A stretch of 64,000 nucleotides of DNA from Lampris incognitus (GCF_029633865.1 NC_079223.1:36859739-36923738); one strand, 5' to 3'. Counted from the first letter of the stretch, positions 1 to 12,006 are shown. The notes: generated by a model not told the origin, from the letters alone. Program-made: numbers and translations.

Positions 1-1130
1 AATACGAAATATCCTTGGCAACATTTCACCTGTCAAAACTAAAACATAGAAAAACAAAAAGCCTCCTGGAGAAATGGAGTGGTTGTAAGGCAGTTTAAAA
101 GAGAGTGTCTCCAAGCAGAACGACAGTGGAGAAAGACTAAACTTCAGGTTCACCATGAAACCTACAAGGATAGACTGAATAACTACAGCAAAGAAATTAA
201 ACAGGCCAGACAGTCTTTCTTTTCTTAAATCATTAATGAAAATATTAACAATAGTAAAGTGCTCCTCTCTACTATTGATCGACTTATTAATCCACAATTT
301 CCAACCCCATCAGAGGTGGTCACCATCTGACAACCCCATCATCAACATACTCTACCAGAGATGCCGTTCACTGAAAAATGTGAGCAATTCGTTACATTCT
401 TCAATAACAAAATTATTGCTACTAGACAGAACATTATTCCCTCAAGATTCAGAAATGAACCTACCTGCAGTTCTCTAATAATATCACTAGCCCCAAAGTG
501 GGGTTGCCAACTTCTTGAAATGGAAATAAGGAACAGGGGACAGGGAAAAAGGGGAAAAACAAAAAACAAAACTAGACAATATTGTTGTACAGCTCAGGTC
601 CTCCACCTGTTGCTTGGATCCTCTCTCTACATTTTTTAAAATGCTTTTAACTGGTTAGCCCCTGAGGTATTAGAAATTAACTGCTTTCTTCAGTCAGGTA
701 TATTCCTGCAACACTTAAAACAGCTATCACTAAACCACTTCTGAAGAAGAGCAACCTTGATGCGACAGTTATTGCCAACGATAGATCCAGCTCCAAATTA
801 CCATTCCTCAGCAAAACACTTGAAAATATTTTTATTCTCAGTTTCATAACTATTTAACATCAAATAACCTTCTAGCCATTTATCAGTCAGGTTTTTGATC
901 TCACCATAGCACAGAAACAGCATTTATCAAAGTTGTCAATGATCTGCATATGAACACAGATTCTAATAAATTATCTGTTCTTGTGCTCCTGGATTTTAGT
1001 GCGGCCTTCGACACTGTTGACCATGATATTCTGATAGCGAGATTAGAAAAATGGGTCAGCCTATCTAGCCCAATTCTGATCTGGTTTAGAATCTACCATT
1101 GGAGACTTTGACTCAGACAAAGAGGGTATA

Positions 1131-1670
1131 ATGTGTGGGGTACCCCAAGGCTCGATTCTTGGACCATTACTATTTAATCTCTATATGCTCCTACTCACAC
1201 ATGTTATACAGAAACACAAAATAAATTACCATAATTATGCAGATGATTCACAACTGTACATATCCCCATCTCCTGATGACCTAGATCCCATACATTTCCT
1301 AACTCAGTGTATTGATGATATCAATCTATGGATGTCAGATAACTTTTTACAACTGAACAAAGACAAAATAGAAATACTAATTTTTGGTGCAAAGGAGAGA
1401 CAGAGAATTGCAGCTCATCTCAGCTCTCTGTCTCTGGAGTGCAAAAGCAAAGCTAGAAATCTGGGTGTAATCGTAGACAGCAACCTAAATTTTAAGAGCC
1501 ATATCAATCATCTCACAAGATCAGCCTTCTACCCTCTTAAAAACATTTCACAACTAAGGGGCTTTCAATCAAAATCAGACTCTGAGAAATTAATCTATGC
1601 ATTTATAACAAGTAGACTAGACTACTGTAATGAACTATTCACTGGCCTCCCAAAATCAGTTGCACAGTAA
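1131..1670 (+). pseudogene. Reverse transcriptase fragment of the L2-like LINE
   Basis: An open segment of 179 residues covering the catalytic half of a LINE reverse transcriptase. Near residue 4 is the conserved GVPQGSILGPLLF block, and near residue 35 is the YADDSQLY block that holds the two metal-binding aspartates. Further on come the LQLNKDK and NLGVIVDS segments and the DYCN motif typical of the thumb region in L2/CR1-type elements. It ends at a stop where related proteins continue. Homologous sequence resumes downstream in other frames, so this is a remnant and not a gene. The first methionine is internal to the domain and is not a real start. Confidence 0.9.
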
Positions 1671-2072
1671 ATACAGTTAATTAAAAACGTGGCAGCATGT
1701 GTTCTCACTGGAACTAAAATGTATGAACACGTCACACTTGTTCTTAGAGCTTTGCATTAGCCCCCCATCAAAACTACAATCAATTTTTAAATTCTGTTAC
1801 TTGTATACAAAGCTCTAAATGGCCTTGCGCCTCAGTATACTATAAAAGACATGCTAATTAGATACAAACCAGCAATAACTCTCAGGTCCAAAGGCAGTGG
1901 TCTTTTATCCATCTCTCATACTAACTCTAAAGTAGGGGAAGCTGCCTTTTGTATCTGCACCCCAAGCAGATTGAATGCCCTGTCTGAGGACCTGAGAAAG
2001 GCCCCCCACACTGAACGCTTTTAAACCAGGTGAAAAACCTTACTTTTACCAAGAGCATATGGCTAGGTTCTT

Positions 2073-2073
2073 G

Positions 2074-2104
<31 letters not shown>

Positions 2105-2112
2105 TGCGTGTG
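2073..2112. repeat. TG/CGTG microsatellite
   Basis: About 40 bases of TG followed by CGTG repeats, lying in the 3' part of the first LINE. Confidence 0.95.
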
Positions 2113-2443
2113 CTGTATAATTTGATATTTGTATATTCTGCTCTGATTCCTGTATAACGGCACTATCACCTGTTGATATGCATATTTATTTTCTACATTT
2201 GCACTTTTATGATTGTTTCGATTATACTTTCACTTTATGCAAAGCTCATTGTGTTACATTACATTACAGTCATTTAGCTGACGCTCTTATCCATAGCGAC
2301 TTACAATAAGTGCATTTAACGTAGGTAATCAGGAGAACTACTAGTCATCAGAGGTCATAAGTGCATCTAAACAAGCATCTAACAGCAAAACCAGTGCTAA
2401 AGTAAAAGAGTTTTTTTTTTCAAATGAATGAATACAATAAGTG

Positions 2444-3602
2444 CTAAGAACAAGTAACAGGGTAGTAGTTCTTAAAAAAGAGGTGAGTTTTCAATCTGCA
2501 CCGAAAGATGGGCAGCGACTCCGCTGTCCTGACATCAGTGGGGAGTTCATTCCACCACTGTGGGGCCAGGACAGAAAAGAGCCGTGACCGGGTCAATATG
2601 CAGCAAGGGCCTCTGAGCGATGGGGCAACCAGGCGTCCCAAGGCAGCATAGCGAAGTGGTCGGGCGGGGGTGTAGGGCTTGACCATGGCCTGGAGATAGG
2701 AAGGATCTGTTCCTTTCACTGCCCTGTAGGTTAGCACCAGAGTCTTAAACTGGATGTAAGCAGCTACTCGGAGCCAGTGTAGGGACATGAAAAGGGTAGT
2801 AATGTGGGAGAACTTAGGGCAGTTGAACACCAGACAAGCTGCAGCTTTCTGAACAAGCTCCAGAGGTCTGATGGCCGACGCCGGGGCGCCAGCAAGGAGG
2901 GAGTTGCCGTAGTCCAGCAGGGAGATGACCAGAGCCTGGATGAGCACCTGTGCCATCTCGTCAGTGAGGAATTGGCGAATCCTCCTGATGTTATAGAGGA
3001 GAAATCTGCAGGAGCGAGCAACCGATGGAGCGTTTTCAGCAAATGACAGTTGGTCGTCCAGGATCACACCCAGATTCCTCACAGTCTGAGTTGGCATCAC
3101 CACAGTGTTGTCAATGGTGATGGCCAGGTCTCGGTGCGGGCAACCTTTCCCCAGGAGGAACATCAGCTCTGTCTTGCCCAGATTGAGCTTCAGGTGGTGT
3201 GTTGCCATCCACTCCGAGATGTCAGTCAAACACGCAGCAATGCATGTCTCTACTTGTGTGTCAGAGGGAGGAAAGGACAAGAACAGCTGGGTGTCATCAG
3301 CATAACAATGGTAAGAGAAGTCATGCGAGCGAATAACAGAACCCAGGGATGTCGTGTACAGGGAGAAAAGGAGAGGACCCAGAACCGAACCCTGTGGAAC
3401 GCCTGTAGTCAGTCTGCGAGGCTCCGACACAGATCCCCTCCATGTCACCTGGTAGGAGCGACCCGTCAGGTAGGTTGCAACCATTGAGAGTGCAGAGCCT
3501 GTGACACCCAGCCCCTCGAGGGTAGAGAGGAGGATCTGGTGGTTCACTGTGACGAACACAGCTGACAGGTCCAGGAGTATCAGGACAGAGGAGAGAGTTT
3601 GC
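2444..3602 (-). pseudogene. L2-like LINE reverse transcriptase, catalytic and C-terminal part
   Basis: The longest open part of the nested LINE (371 residues from an internal methionine, starting at 3559). Visible in order are the motif-A region, the GVPQGSVLGPLLFSLY block, the CYADDTQLF catalytic block, LNLGKTELMF, NLGVILDD, and a C-terminal WNELP segment near the end, all usual for L2-type polyproteins. In motif A the first aspartate (LLDLSA) is present, but the second conserved aspartate of the usual AFDTV string is valine. The segment is out of frame with the upstream half at 3600-4367, so one indel near 3590 breaks the protein. The stop at 2444 is close to the expected natural end. Confidence 0.9.
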
Positions 3603-4367
3603 TCTTGCAGCGTGTAGCGATTCTGTCACTGCAAGAAGGGTTGCCTCTGTCGAGTGACCCACCCTGAACCCAGACTGGTTGGGGTCCAGGAGGCTGTTCT
3701 GGTGGAGGTACAACGAAAGTTGGTTAAAGACAGCACGTTCGAGAGTTTTGGATAGAAAGGGTAGAAGGGAAACTGGTCTGTAGTTTTTGATGTCAGAGGG
3801 GTTAAGTGATGGTTTCTTGAGAAGGGGGATTACTCTAGTAGTCTTGAAGGCAGATGGAAAGCATCCTGCCTGGAGGGAGGTGTTGATGAGGTGGGTCAGA
3901 TAGGGAAGGAGTTCAGGTGCTATAGACTGAAGAAGAGGGGAGGGGACCGGGTCAAGGGAGCATGTGGTGGGTCGACTGGGTGTGGTGAAGTTTAGAACCT
4001 CGTCGGGGGAGAGAGGACCGAGGTGGGATAAGGTGGGACGTGGAGAGGTGAGGGAGGGTGCAGAGGGTGGGATAGTGCAAGCAGCACTAACCGGGTGGTG
4101 AGAAAAGGAGGATCTGATGTCGTTTACATTCCTGTCAAAGAAGTTAGCGAAGTCATCAGGGAGAAGGGAGGAAGTAGGAGGAGGAGGTTGAAGAAGACTA
4201 GAGAAGATTTCAAAGAGTTTCTTAGGATTAGAGGCAGAGGATAGGATTTTACAGCGATAGAAGGCAGCCTTAGCAGCAGAAAGGGAGGAGGAGAAAGTGG
4301 AAAGAAGAGATTGGAAGTTGAGAAGGTCCTCTGGCAGTTTGCCTTTTCTCCATTTGCGCTCTGCCAC
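3600..4367 (-). pseudogene. L2-like LINE linker and reverse transcriptase N-terminal part
   Basis: An open frame from 4367 encodes the region between endonuclease and reverse transcriptase, followed by the fingers region with LDPVPSPLLQ, FKTTRVIPLLKKP, NYRPVSLLPFLSKTLER and SGFRVGHSTE. These are standard L2/CR1 reverse transcriptase blocks in the right order. The frame remains open to 3321, but after about 3595 it encodes nonsense, and the true continuation is in a neighbouring frame. The upstream endonuclease lies in yet other frames. This is part of one broken polyprotein, not a separate gene. Confidence 0.88.
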
Positions 4368-4566
4368 TCTCAGGCTCCATCTGTCAGCACGTACTGAGTC
4401 GGTCAGCCAAGAGGCAGGTGGAGTTTGGCGTGCAGGCCTGGAGGTAACGGGACAGAGATAATCCAGAGAAGAGGAGAGGGTAGAGAGAAGATCAGTAGCA
4501 GTGTCGGGGGGTAGGAGAGAGAAAGATTCAGGTGTAGAGAGGATAGAGGTAACAGAGGAAGAAAGA

Positions 4567-5251
4567 TCAGTGGCGGAGGTGTCTACGGGTGGAAACCATG
4601 TGGGTAGGGGAAGGGGCTGAGGGGGGTGAAGAGAGAGTAGGACATAAAATAGTGGTCAGAGAGCTGGAGGGGAGTAACAGAGAGATTGGAAATAGGACAG
4701 TGTCTAGTAAAGATAAGGTCCAGCTGGTTGCCGGCCTTGTGGGTAGGAGGAGAGGGTGAGAAGTGAAGGTCAAACGAGGAGAGGAAAGAGAGAAGAGGAT
4801 CTAGCTTGTTAGTGTGGATGTTGAAGTCACCGAGAAGGACAAGTGCAAAGTCATCAACAGGGAAGTGCGAGACAAGTGTGTCAAGCTCCTCCAGAAACTC
4901 ACCAAGGGGCCTGGTGGGCGGTACACAACCACGATGGTGAGTTTGACTGGATAAGAGACAGTAACAGCATGAAATTCAAAAGAGGGCGGAAAAAAATTGT
5001 TGGAATGGAAACAAGAGAGTATTTCCATTTCAGGGAAATAAGCAGGCCAGTACCACCAATCCGCCTCCCAGCTCTGGGAGTGTGAGAAAAAAGTACACAT
5101 CAGACAGAGCTGCGGGTGTGGTAGTGTTTTCTGGCATGATCCAGGTCTCAGTTAGAGCAAAAAAGTTGAGGGAGAGCAAGGATGCGTAGCCTGAGATAAA
5201 CTCAGCTTTCAGCACCGCAGACTGGCAATTCCAGAGCCCTCCTGTCACCAC
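4567..5251 (-). pseudogene. L2-like LINE endonuclease, broken
   Basis: Three overlapping minus-strand open segments (5251-5030, 5100-4801, 4773-4567) together give an APE-type endonuclease of a LINE. Signs are GLWNCQSA near the start, LTETWI (catalytic glutamate), a glycine-rich stretch, TIVVVYRPPG, then the aspartate/asparagine region and a C-terminal part rich in serine and proline. The start is placed near 5251 because the typical N-terminal string starts there. Frame changes near 5050 and 4800 make it non-functional as read. Confidence 0.82.
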
Positions 5252-5995
5252 TTGCTCAACGTGAGTGGAGAGAGTGGGATAGATTAGATTGGTAGGGTCA
5301 CAGTGCCTAGGGGTGACCCAACGTCTATGCCAGCCCCGCGAAGAGGAAAGGACAGGAATGCGAAGGAAACATATAGTCTATACTAGGTACACAAAATACA
5401 GATGACTGACCGAATCTAAAAAGAGCAGTCCGTGCTTGACGAAATCTTGGCTTGAAAAAGTCGCGCTTGCCTTTGTTCGCTCTAGCCTTCGTTCAACCTA
5501 GGCTTGTTTGCCTGATGCAAAACACTTATTGCTAATTGTCTGCCAGGAGTGCAGGCCACACCCTGGCCACTTAACACCCAACTGGCCAAAGAGGTACACT
5601 GAAAATAGGCTTATTGCCCAGAAACTGGTCACTTATGTAAAACTCTATTAAGCCTCACGCAATACTATTAAAACTGCAAACAGCAAGTTACCAAGGAATA
5701 TATTTATAAGCTAAAAGGATAACTAAGTCTAAACAGCTAGGCAACAAGAAATATTTAAGGACACACTCGGTGAAAAAAACAGCTACAGCTAGATTAAGTA
5801 AATAAGACAAGTAAGTAAATAGAATAAGACAGCTACAGCTAGAATAAGATCCCACTAGGAACCAGCAGCAGATGTATAGAGAAAAGGACTAATACTCAAG
5901 CAGCTGGAATAAGACTAATAGCAACTTGTTAAGCAAGAAAGATGATACTTACTCTATACTAGATGAACCAGCAATCCAGAATCACTCCAGAAGTT

Positions 5996-6060
5996 AAAAT
6001 GCACAATGTTGCCTGTGTATGAAATATGCTATATAAATAAAGTTTGACTCGAGTTTGAAT
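5996..6060 (+). mobile_element. Detached 3' end of the first L2-like LINE
   Basis: The segment around 6005-6050 (tgtatgaaatatgctatata then AATAAAG) is a typical L2 3' terminus. It continues the untranslated region that breaks off at 2255, with the nested minus-strand LINE between. This is the main evidence for the nesting. Confidence 0.75.
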
Positions 6061-6276
6061 GAAGAGCAATGCATTTTTTTATTCACACTGACAGAGAAGA
6101 CAACTCTTCCACAACATTTCAAAATCCCATCTTTGCCCAAATCTGCATTATTTTTCCAGGTGGTTTATCTTCTATCACCATGAAATCTGATTCTGATTAA
6201 CCATTGACAGTCGATTTACGATTTTAATTGACAAACTGAAACATCACAGAGATCTGGCAAGTCCTACAGAATCCAT

Positions 6277-6316
<40 letters not shown>

Positions 6317-6351
6317 TTTCTGTCTTTTCTCTATTGCCCCCTCACTCTAAG

Positions 6352-6382
<31 letters not shown>

Positions 6383-6722
6383 GATGCACAATGTTGACAA
6401 ATTTGGGGGGTAAACTCAGGGGTAGTATGCTCTTCTATCTGTAATTGTTTCGCTCTCACAGGAAAATTAACTTTTTTTCATCATTTAGCAATTAAGAATC
6501 AAATTATGTCAATAGATGTTATGAAACGAATGTATTTATAACTTTACTGCAGACATGTGTGCATTGAAACTCAAATTTAGCCAAAACTTATAAAAAAGTT
6601 TTTGATAAAAATTTTTTATGAAATATCTTCAATTTGCAGGAAATGAGTTGAGCCCCTTGAAATTGTGTAGGGGAGGACCCCCAAACCCCCACAACATATT
6701 TGGGCCCCCCTACTCCTGAATA
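6061..6722. other. Intergenic, AT-rich, with CT and CA microsatellites
   Basis: A (CT)n tract at about 6277-6312 and a (CA)n tract at about 6351-6376. The remainder is AT-rich with no coding signal I can support. Confidence 0.6.
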
Positions 6723-6863
6723 CATGGTTAGGCTCCATCCATCCATCCATTATCTGAACTGCTTATCCTGCTCTCAGGGTTGCGGGGATGCTGGAGCCTA
6801 TTCCAGCAGCCATTGGGCGGCAGGCAGGGAAACACCCCGGACAGGCCGCCAGGCCATCACAGG

Positions 6864-6926
<63 letters not shown>

Positions 6927-7170
6927 CATACGTAGGGACAATGTAGTACAGCTAATTCACCTGACCTACATGTCTTTGGATTGTGGGAGGAAACCGGAGC
7001 CCCCGGAGGAAACCCACGCAGACACAGGGAGAACATGCAAACTCCACACAGAGGACAACCCGGGATGACCCACCAAGGTTGGACTACCCCGGGGCTCGAA
7101 CCCAGGACCTTCTTGCTGTGAGGCGACCGCGCTAACCACTGTGCCTCCGTGCCGCCCCATGGTTAGGCTC
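6723..7170 (-). mobile_element. tRNA-derived SINE, family A, full length with 13-bp target duplication
   Basis: On the minus strand the element begins with a tRNA-like head near 7157-7090, including a B-box match (GGTTCGAGCCC), runs through a conserved body, contains a (CA)n tract at 6865-6922, and ends in GGAT repeats near 6736. CATGGTTAGGCTC occurs at both ends (6723-6735 and 7158-7170) as the target-site duplication. The GGAT-type tail resembles tails of RTE/Rex3-type LINEs, so such a LINE probably supplied the machinery. Open frames through it are coincidental. Confidence 0.92.
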
Positions 7171-7658
7171 TTAATTTTGAAAAATAACGAGCTCGCTTCT
7201 TAATGAATTTAATCAGATCTGAATGAGCCAGATTTGACCTTTGATGACTTGTTGATGCTGATAATATTTTCAAAGACTGCTACCCAAAGGTGAAGAAGAT
7301 GGGCCGTTTTGCTCTAACCACTGGAAGCAAGGTGAGTTGAAGAGACCTCTATGTTATGGGAGTGGATTTAGATTTAGAACAAAGGAGTAAGGTCTGCACA
7401 CCAAAGTGCTCCCAAAACTAATTTACTCAGTGGCAACATTTCGATCAATTGGGAAGATCTGATTCAGGAAGATCAGTGTGCAGACCTTACTGCTTTGTTT
7501 GTTTTGCAATTTTTGTCTTGCACCTTAATAATGTTTTCCCAATGTGCGCATACTCGGTTCCTCTTGTGACGTAGATTTAGATTTACAATTCAGATTTACA
7601 CTGGGTGGGGTACAGTGCTTTGTTTGTGTCTCTCTCACACACAAGACCCCCCCCCCAG

Positions 7659-7746
<88 letters not shown>

Positions 7747-8512
7747 TGAAATGTCTCTCTGATCTTTGTGGGGTTTTCAAAAGCAGAATACTCAGCACTG
7801 GCCATTTCCTCTTCTCTGCTGATACTCCCATACATGGCAACTGTTCATCGGCTATTTCGCAAACTTGACTCATTTGGAAGTAACCAAAAAAGAGCGGGAA
7901 AGGCATGTCTGGGCATTATTCACGACTGGGCGCGTTTTATGAAATCTGTTTGTTTGAGGGGGCGGGGAGGAAACTTGAGGGGGACAATTTCTAACATCTG
8001 GACTAAACATCCATGAGATAAAAGAGACATGACATCAAATACCCACATCAAACAGGTGTGTGGGGGGGTATGATGACCCTTTGGCCTTAAACCCAGTTCA
8101 AAGCCAGAAATCCCTTCTGGACACAAACTGGGTCATTATCTCTGTTGGCCATTACATCCATGGACAACTCTGCATGGAAAGCCGCTTACTAGGTTGTATT
8201 GTTTTGTGTGGGTCCCCGAATTAAGACATAGTGTGATGGTCAAACAAGGGGAAAAACAATGTTTTTCCAAGAAATAAATTCAAAATTTTACTATTAAGTT
8301 GGAATTTTGAGACAAAAGTTGAGATTTCTTGATTAAAGGAAAAATGTGCCACTGGTTTTGTGAGAGTGCTAATCAGTACTGATGAATAATGAAGTTGAAT
8401 GAAGCACTAAAGTCTTCACTGTGTACTGTATTGAAGGAGAAATCGGTGTTCCGCTCACAAAGTCTTTCCCACAGTGCCTACACATACCAGAATGCATTGC
8501 TGCACGCTAGCC
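7171..8512. other. Intergenic with a 72-bp CA microsatellite
   Basis: A (CA)n tract spans about 7667-7738. No coding or RNA gene signal is visible elsewhere; the open frames here mostly read through the dinucleotide tract. Confidence 0.6.
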
Positions 8513-8716
8513 TCTATATCCATCCATCCATCCATTGGACTGTGGGAGGAAACCGAAGCACCTGGAGGAAACCCACGCAGACACAGCGGGAACATGCAAA
8601 CTCCACACAGAGGACGACCCAGGATGACCCCCAAGGTTGGACAACCCCAGGGTTCGAACCCAGGACCTTCTTGCTGTGAGGCAACAGCGCTAATCACTAG
8701 GCCACCATGCTGCTCA
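8513..8716 (-). mobile_element. SINE family A copy with internal deletion
   Basis: Same head (B box GGTTCGAACCC on both strands near 8650-8660) and tail (ATCC repeats at 8519-8536) as the copy at 6723, but the tail joins directly to the middle of the body. About 200 bases, including the CA tract, are missing. No target duplication was found. Confidence 0.88.
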
Positions 8717-9656
8717 AAATAGTAATCTAACACTGAAAATAACAAATTACTGCATGTTTAAATTAAATAAGACACGCATAACATATGACAGCCTCTATAC
8801 TGTTGTCCATAAAATTCCCTATGCTAGTGTTTTGGGACGTTGTTTTAAAACATTAGCTTAGCTGAGAAAACGTGGATGTGTTTTTTGAGCAGCGTGTTTA
8901 GATTAGAGAATTATAAACCCTGCTAGGTTGTATTTAGCATTTCCAGTCACCGACCAATGTCAGTGCCACAGGGGAACATTGGGGTTCTAGTCCCCCTAAA
9001 TAAACATGTGCCCTCACCCAAAAAAATACCCCTGATGCTGAAAATGAGTACTTAAGCATCATGTAAAAATCAAAATTAATTAATGTACGTTTAAATACAT
9101 AAATAGTCAATAAATGTAATGAGATGCTAACATGTTATGTTTGTGGAGGAGCTAGCTGAGAGGGCAGGACACTGGAGCAGAAGGTCAGTGTGTGATTTTG
9201 ACCACTCGGGTCGTAACTGATGTGACAGGAAATGAACACCACATTATGCAGGCACATTAACTGAGTAAGTCAGCTAACGTTAAAGATGGACATAAGAAAA
9301 TGGTTTTCTTGTGGCTCAACCTCAACACACCAGCAGAAGGGCGGCAAGATGCTACAGCACCTGAGGAATCAGTTGGTGCCGAGGTGAGAAAGTTCAGAGA
9401 TAGACATCATTGCCAGTGCAGCTAATACCTCGGTGCAAACATCTGCATCTATCTGCATTCATACATTTTGTCAACATACGTTTTGTCACCTCTGTTGCTG
9501 TCCAGGGTGTTGAAACGTGGTTAAAACAACGGTGTGTTGTGCACTCACAGGTGACATGTGTCTTGCTTCCTGTGGTGTGCTGATGCTCAATTATTTTGTG
9601 TAGTGTATTCAATGTTAATTCTGGTTTGGTCTCAATGCACTTAATCAGCTGCTAGT
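8717..9656. other. Intergenic, nothing recognised
   Basis: AT-rich unique-looking sequence with short open frames only. No repeat family or gene recognised. Confidence 0.5.
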
Positions 9657-9659
9657 TGC

Positions 9660-9752
<93 letters not shown>
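9657..9752. repeat. (CT)n followed by (TA)n microsatellite
   Basis: CT repeats at about 9659-9716 pass directly into TA repeats at about 9719-9752. They abut the target site of the SINE that follows. Confidence 0.95.
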
Positions 9753-9756
<4 letters not shown>

Positions 9757-9758
9757 CA

Positions 9759-10205
9759 GCCGTCTGGATATTTTTTACCCCCCCCTTTTCTCCCCAATTA
9801 TACTCGTCCAATTACTCCACTCTTCCAAGCTGTCCCAGTCACTGCTCCACCCCCTCTGTCAATCCGGAGAGGGCTGTAGACTACCACGTCTCCTCCGATA
9901 CATGTGGAGTCGCCAGCCACTTCTTTTCACCTGACAGTGAGGAGTTTCACCAGGCGGACATAGCGCATGGGATGATCACGCTATTCCCCCAGTTCCCCCT
10001 CCCCCCTGAACAGGCGCCCAGACCAATCAGAGAAGGCAGTACACCAGGACACACACCCACATCCGGCTTCATTTACCCGCAGACACAGCCAATTTTGTCT
10101 GTAGGGACGCCCAACCAAGCCAGAGGTAGCACGGGGATTCGAACCAGCGATCCTCGTGTTGGTAGGCAACGGAATAGACCGCTACCTGTACCCGCCATCT
10201 GGATA
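9759..10205 (-). mobile_element. tRNA-derived SINE, family B, with 12-bp target duplication
   Basis: Minus strand: tRNA-like head near 10193-10130 with B box GGTTCGAATCCC, a body of about 350 bases, and a G-rich end near 9775. GCCGTCTGGATA (9759-9770) and GCCATCTGGATA (10194-10205) form a duplication with one mismatch. Three further copies of the same family lie at 29496-29942, 42966-43445 and 50720-51020. Confidence 0.9.
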
Positions 10206-11193
10206 GTTCTTGTAGCCGATGCAGTTGTTTAGAATTGTTGGCCAATGGATGTATGGATGGATTTGTTCTGACACCAACACTGCACGCCGCCAACTGACGT
10301 CAACTGACATCATCATGCGTCACCTGGCGGCTGGAAAAAGAAATTGGTTTTACTGCCGCTCCAGACATGCAGGAACAATCAGGAACTGCAGATGTTTTTC
10401 CTGCGCTATCCCTGTCGTGGATAGACAGAGATAAGGTTTGAAAATCGACGAATTTTCCCTTTAATGTTGACATTATACGTTGCTACTTATTAAGACAAAA
10501 ATTGAGAAATTGTTCAAAAGCTTTTCTTTTTTTTACGTTCTATGAAGACATGTGCATCAATACAGTTACAGACCATGAGTTCCTCCTCTCCACCTGTTTA
10601 TTCTTGTTAGGAGATTTGTCTATTTTAAAAAATGTTATTCTCTCCATATGCACTGAATGGTTTAAAACTACCATTGAATTTGTTCTAAAATATTATTTTG
10701 GGCAGAAGAACTCTTGTTCAAAAGGTAGAAAGTCCATATTACATCATTTACTGAACGGCATACTACTTTAACCAAAGCATCTGTTTATGAAAAGATATCT
10801 TTTTCGACAGGTACTTCTGGAAATGGGTCTTATATGTGCATTACACTGAAGGCCCATAGTTCAGGAACCTTTCCTTAGCTTTCCCCAACCGGAGTTTATC
10901 TTTTCTAGTTTTTCCTTCTTCTTCTTTTTTTTCTCATTCCTCATTTGATCATGCTAAGTGCACTGTCTATGGTAATAGTGTAGTGGTTATGGGGATACAT
11001 AATTCCCCATATAGAGCTAGTAGGAACATTGGTTTACAGTTGCTGTTTCTTCAGTTCGGGTTTGCAGTGACACACTTCCGTTGCGCAGGTTTTTGTTGTT
11101 GTAATGGTGGAAGGAATAAATGGTGCACGTTGTGTAGCCGAAAGAGAAAGTTGTCACGACTCCTGCTTGAGCTCCTCTACACTAGTACATTTT
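10206..11193. other. Intergenic, nothing recognised
   Basis: AT-rich. The longest open frame (10502-10771, plus) has no recognisable domain. Confidence 0.5.
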
Positions 11194-11493
11194 GTTTGAA
11201 GCAGTAGCAGCCCGTGGCCATAATACTAGCGGGGCAGACACTGGCTCCAGCTCCTGAATCGCTAGCCACGCCCACTTTTGATATCGTTATTTAAATAAGT
11301 ATAATAAATACTTATATTAATTAAGTATAATTACTATATTAGAGAATCGACAGTACACCTGTAAACATACCGGTCAGCAGCCCACATAACGCCGAGGTAG
11401 CCCAACACATTTCAACCCGAGTGTAAGCGTCAAAAAACAAAACAAAAAAAAACAAAACACCCACAATAAACTAGAGCAATGTCTAAAAATAGC

Positions 11494-11841
11494 TTACTTT
11501 TCATCATTATGAGAAGGCCATGACCGTTGCATTGCGTCTAGCATGCAACCGAGCAGCTCGTTCCGGATACTTTTGGACGTACCTTTGAAAACCGTCGCCG
11601 TTTCTAGGTGCTCCTGCCTTGCGGTATCCAACGACGAAACTAAATCCGCAAGGCCACGGAGGACGCCAGGGTTATCGGATGCTTCGGTCTCGTCGTGTCC
11701 TCTAAGGGCTAGCTCAAATGCTCCATACAATGTTATGCAGTCTTTGACAGAATGTGCCGGTTTTTGTCCACCTCCTTTACTGTGATTCCGCACACCCACA
11801 TGGTAGCTCTCGTCAAGCTGTGCTGCTGTTAGCTTGACCAA
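11494..11841 (-). pseudogene. Transposase fragment of ZMYM1-like / DUF4371 hAT family
   Basis: A 115-residue frame whose middle part (LYGAFELALRGHDETE, then NPGVLRGLADLV, then TATVFKGTSKSIRNELL) closely resembles the start of the DUF4371 region in zinc finger MYM-type protein 1-like transposases. The BED/TTF-type zinc finger that should precede it and the RNase H-like catalytic core and dimerisation domain that should follow are absent. The frame ends with the codons for NDEK directly before GTAAGC, which could be an old splice donor. The methionine at 11841 is simply the first available. Non-functional remnant. Confidence 0.8.
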
Positions 11842-12006
11842 GCATGGCTAGTTCCACAGCACCGTGTAAATGTGCTTTGCTTGACTCGTGTTTCTGAGCC
11901 CGTTCTGATAGGGGTTAAAATCACTCAGCCCTGTGTTAGTTCGTATACCCCCTTGTCCTGACCCTGCTACAGATGACCGGAACCGTAGGCACAGGAAACA
12001 CAATAC

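Larger units (their letters stand above)
1..2255 (+). mobile_element. L2-like LINE, degraded, 5' part continues outside the window
   Basis: The plus strand shows pieces of one non-LTR retrotransposon polyprotein: the linker between endonuclease and reverse transcriptase near 90-480, the reverse transcriptase N-terminal part near 660-1110, the catalytic part at 1131-1670, and the C-terminal domain near 1680-2050. Stops and frameshifts separate the pieces, so it is an old dead copy. About 170 bases near 484-650 align poorly and may contain a small insertion or strong decay. The 3' untranslated region stops near 2255 where another LINE begins, and its last part reappears at about 5996-6060. The L2-clade assignment is from motif style and the AT-rich 3' end, not from a database search. 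Confidence 0.85.
2256..5995 (-). mobile_element. Near full-length L2-like LINE nested in another L2-like LINE
   Basis: On the minus strand this reads as a 5' untranslated region (about 5995-5260), endonuclease (about 5251-4567), linker, reverse transcriptase and C-terminal domain (about 4367-2444), then a 3' tail at about 2440-2256. The tail holds the well-known fish repeat segment TCATTTAGCTGACGCTCTTA, seen on the plus strand near 2271-2290. Length is about 3.7 kb. It sits in the 3' untranslated region of the plus-strand LINE, whose terminal part resumes at about 5996. At least two frameshifts break the reading frame. I could not define a clean target-site duplication, so both ends are good to about 10 bases. 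Confidence 0.85.

Noticed and set aside
7090..7157. tRNA genes at the B-box matches of the SINEs
   Set aside because: The heads do not fold into a full cloverleaf and are followed by SINE bodies; these are tRNA-derived, not tRNA genes.
6966..7160. Small protein-like frames with HGGTVVSAVASQQEGPGFEP strings (also 8455-8745, 37484-37757)
   Set aside because: They translate the head of SINE family A; the repeated peptide only reflects the repeat.
7525..7906. Open frames encoding long HT or VC repeats at CA/TG microsatellites (also near 36309-36975, 44730-45014, 50003-50292)
   Set aside because: They are translations of dinucleotide tracts in every frame with no start context or domain.
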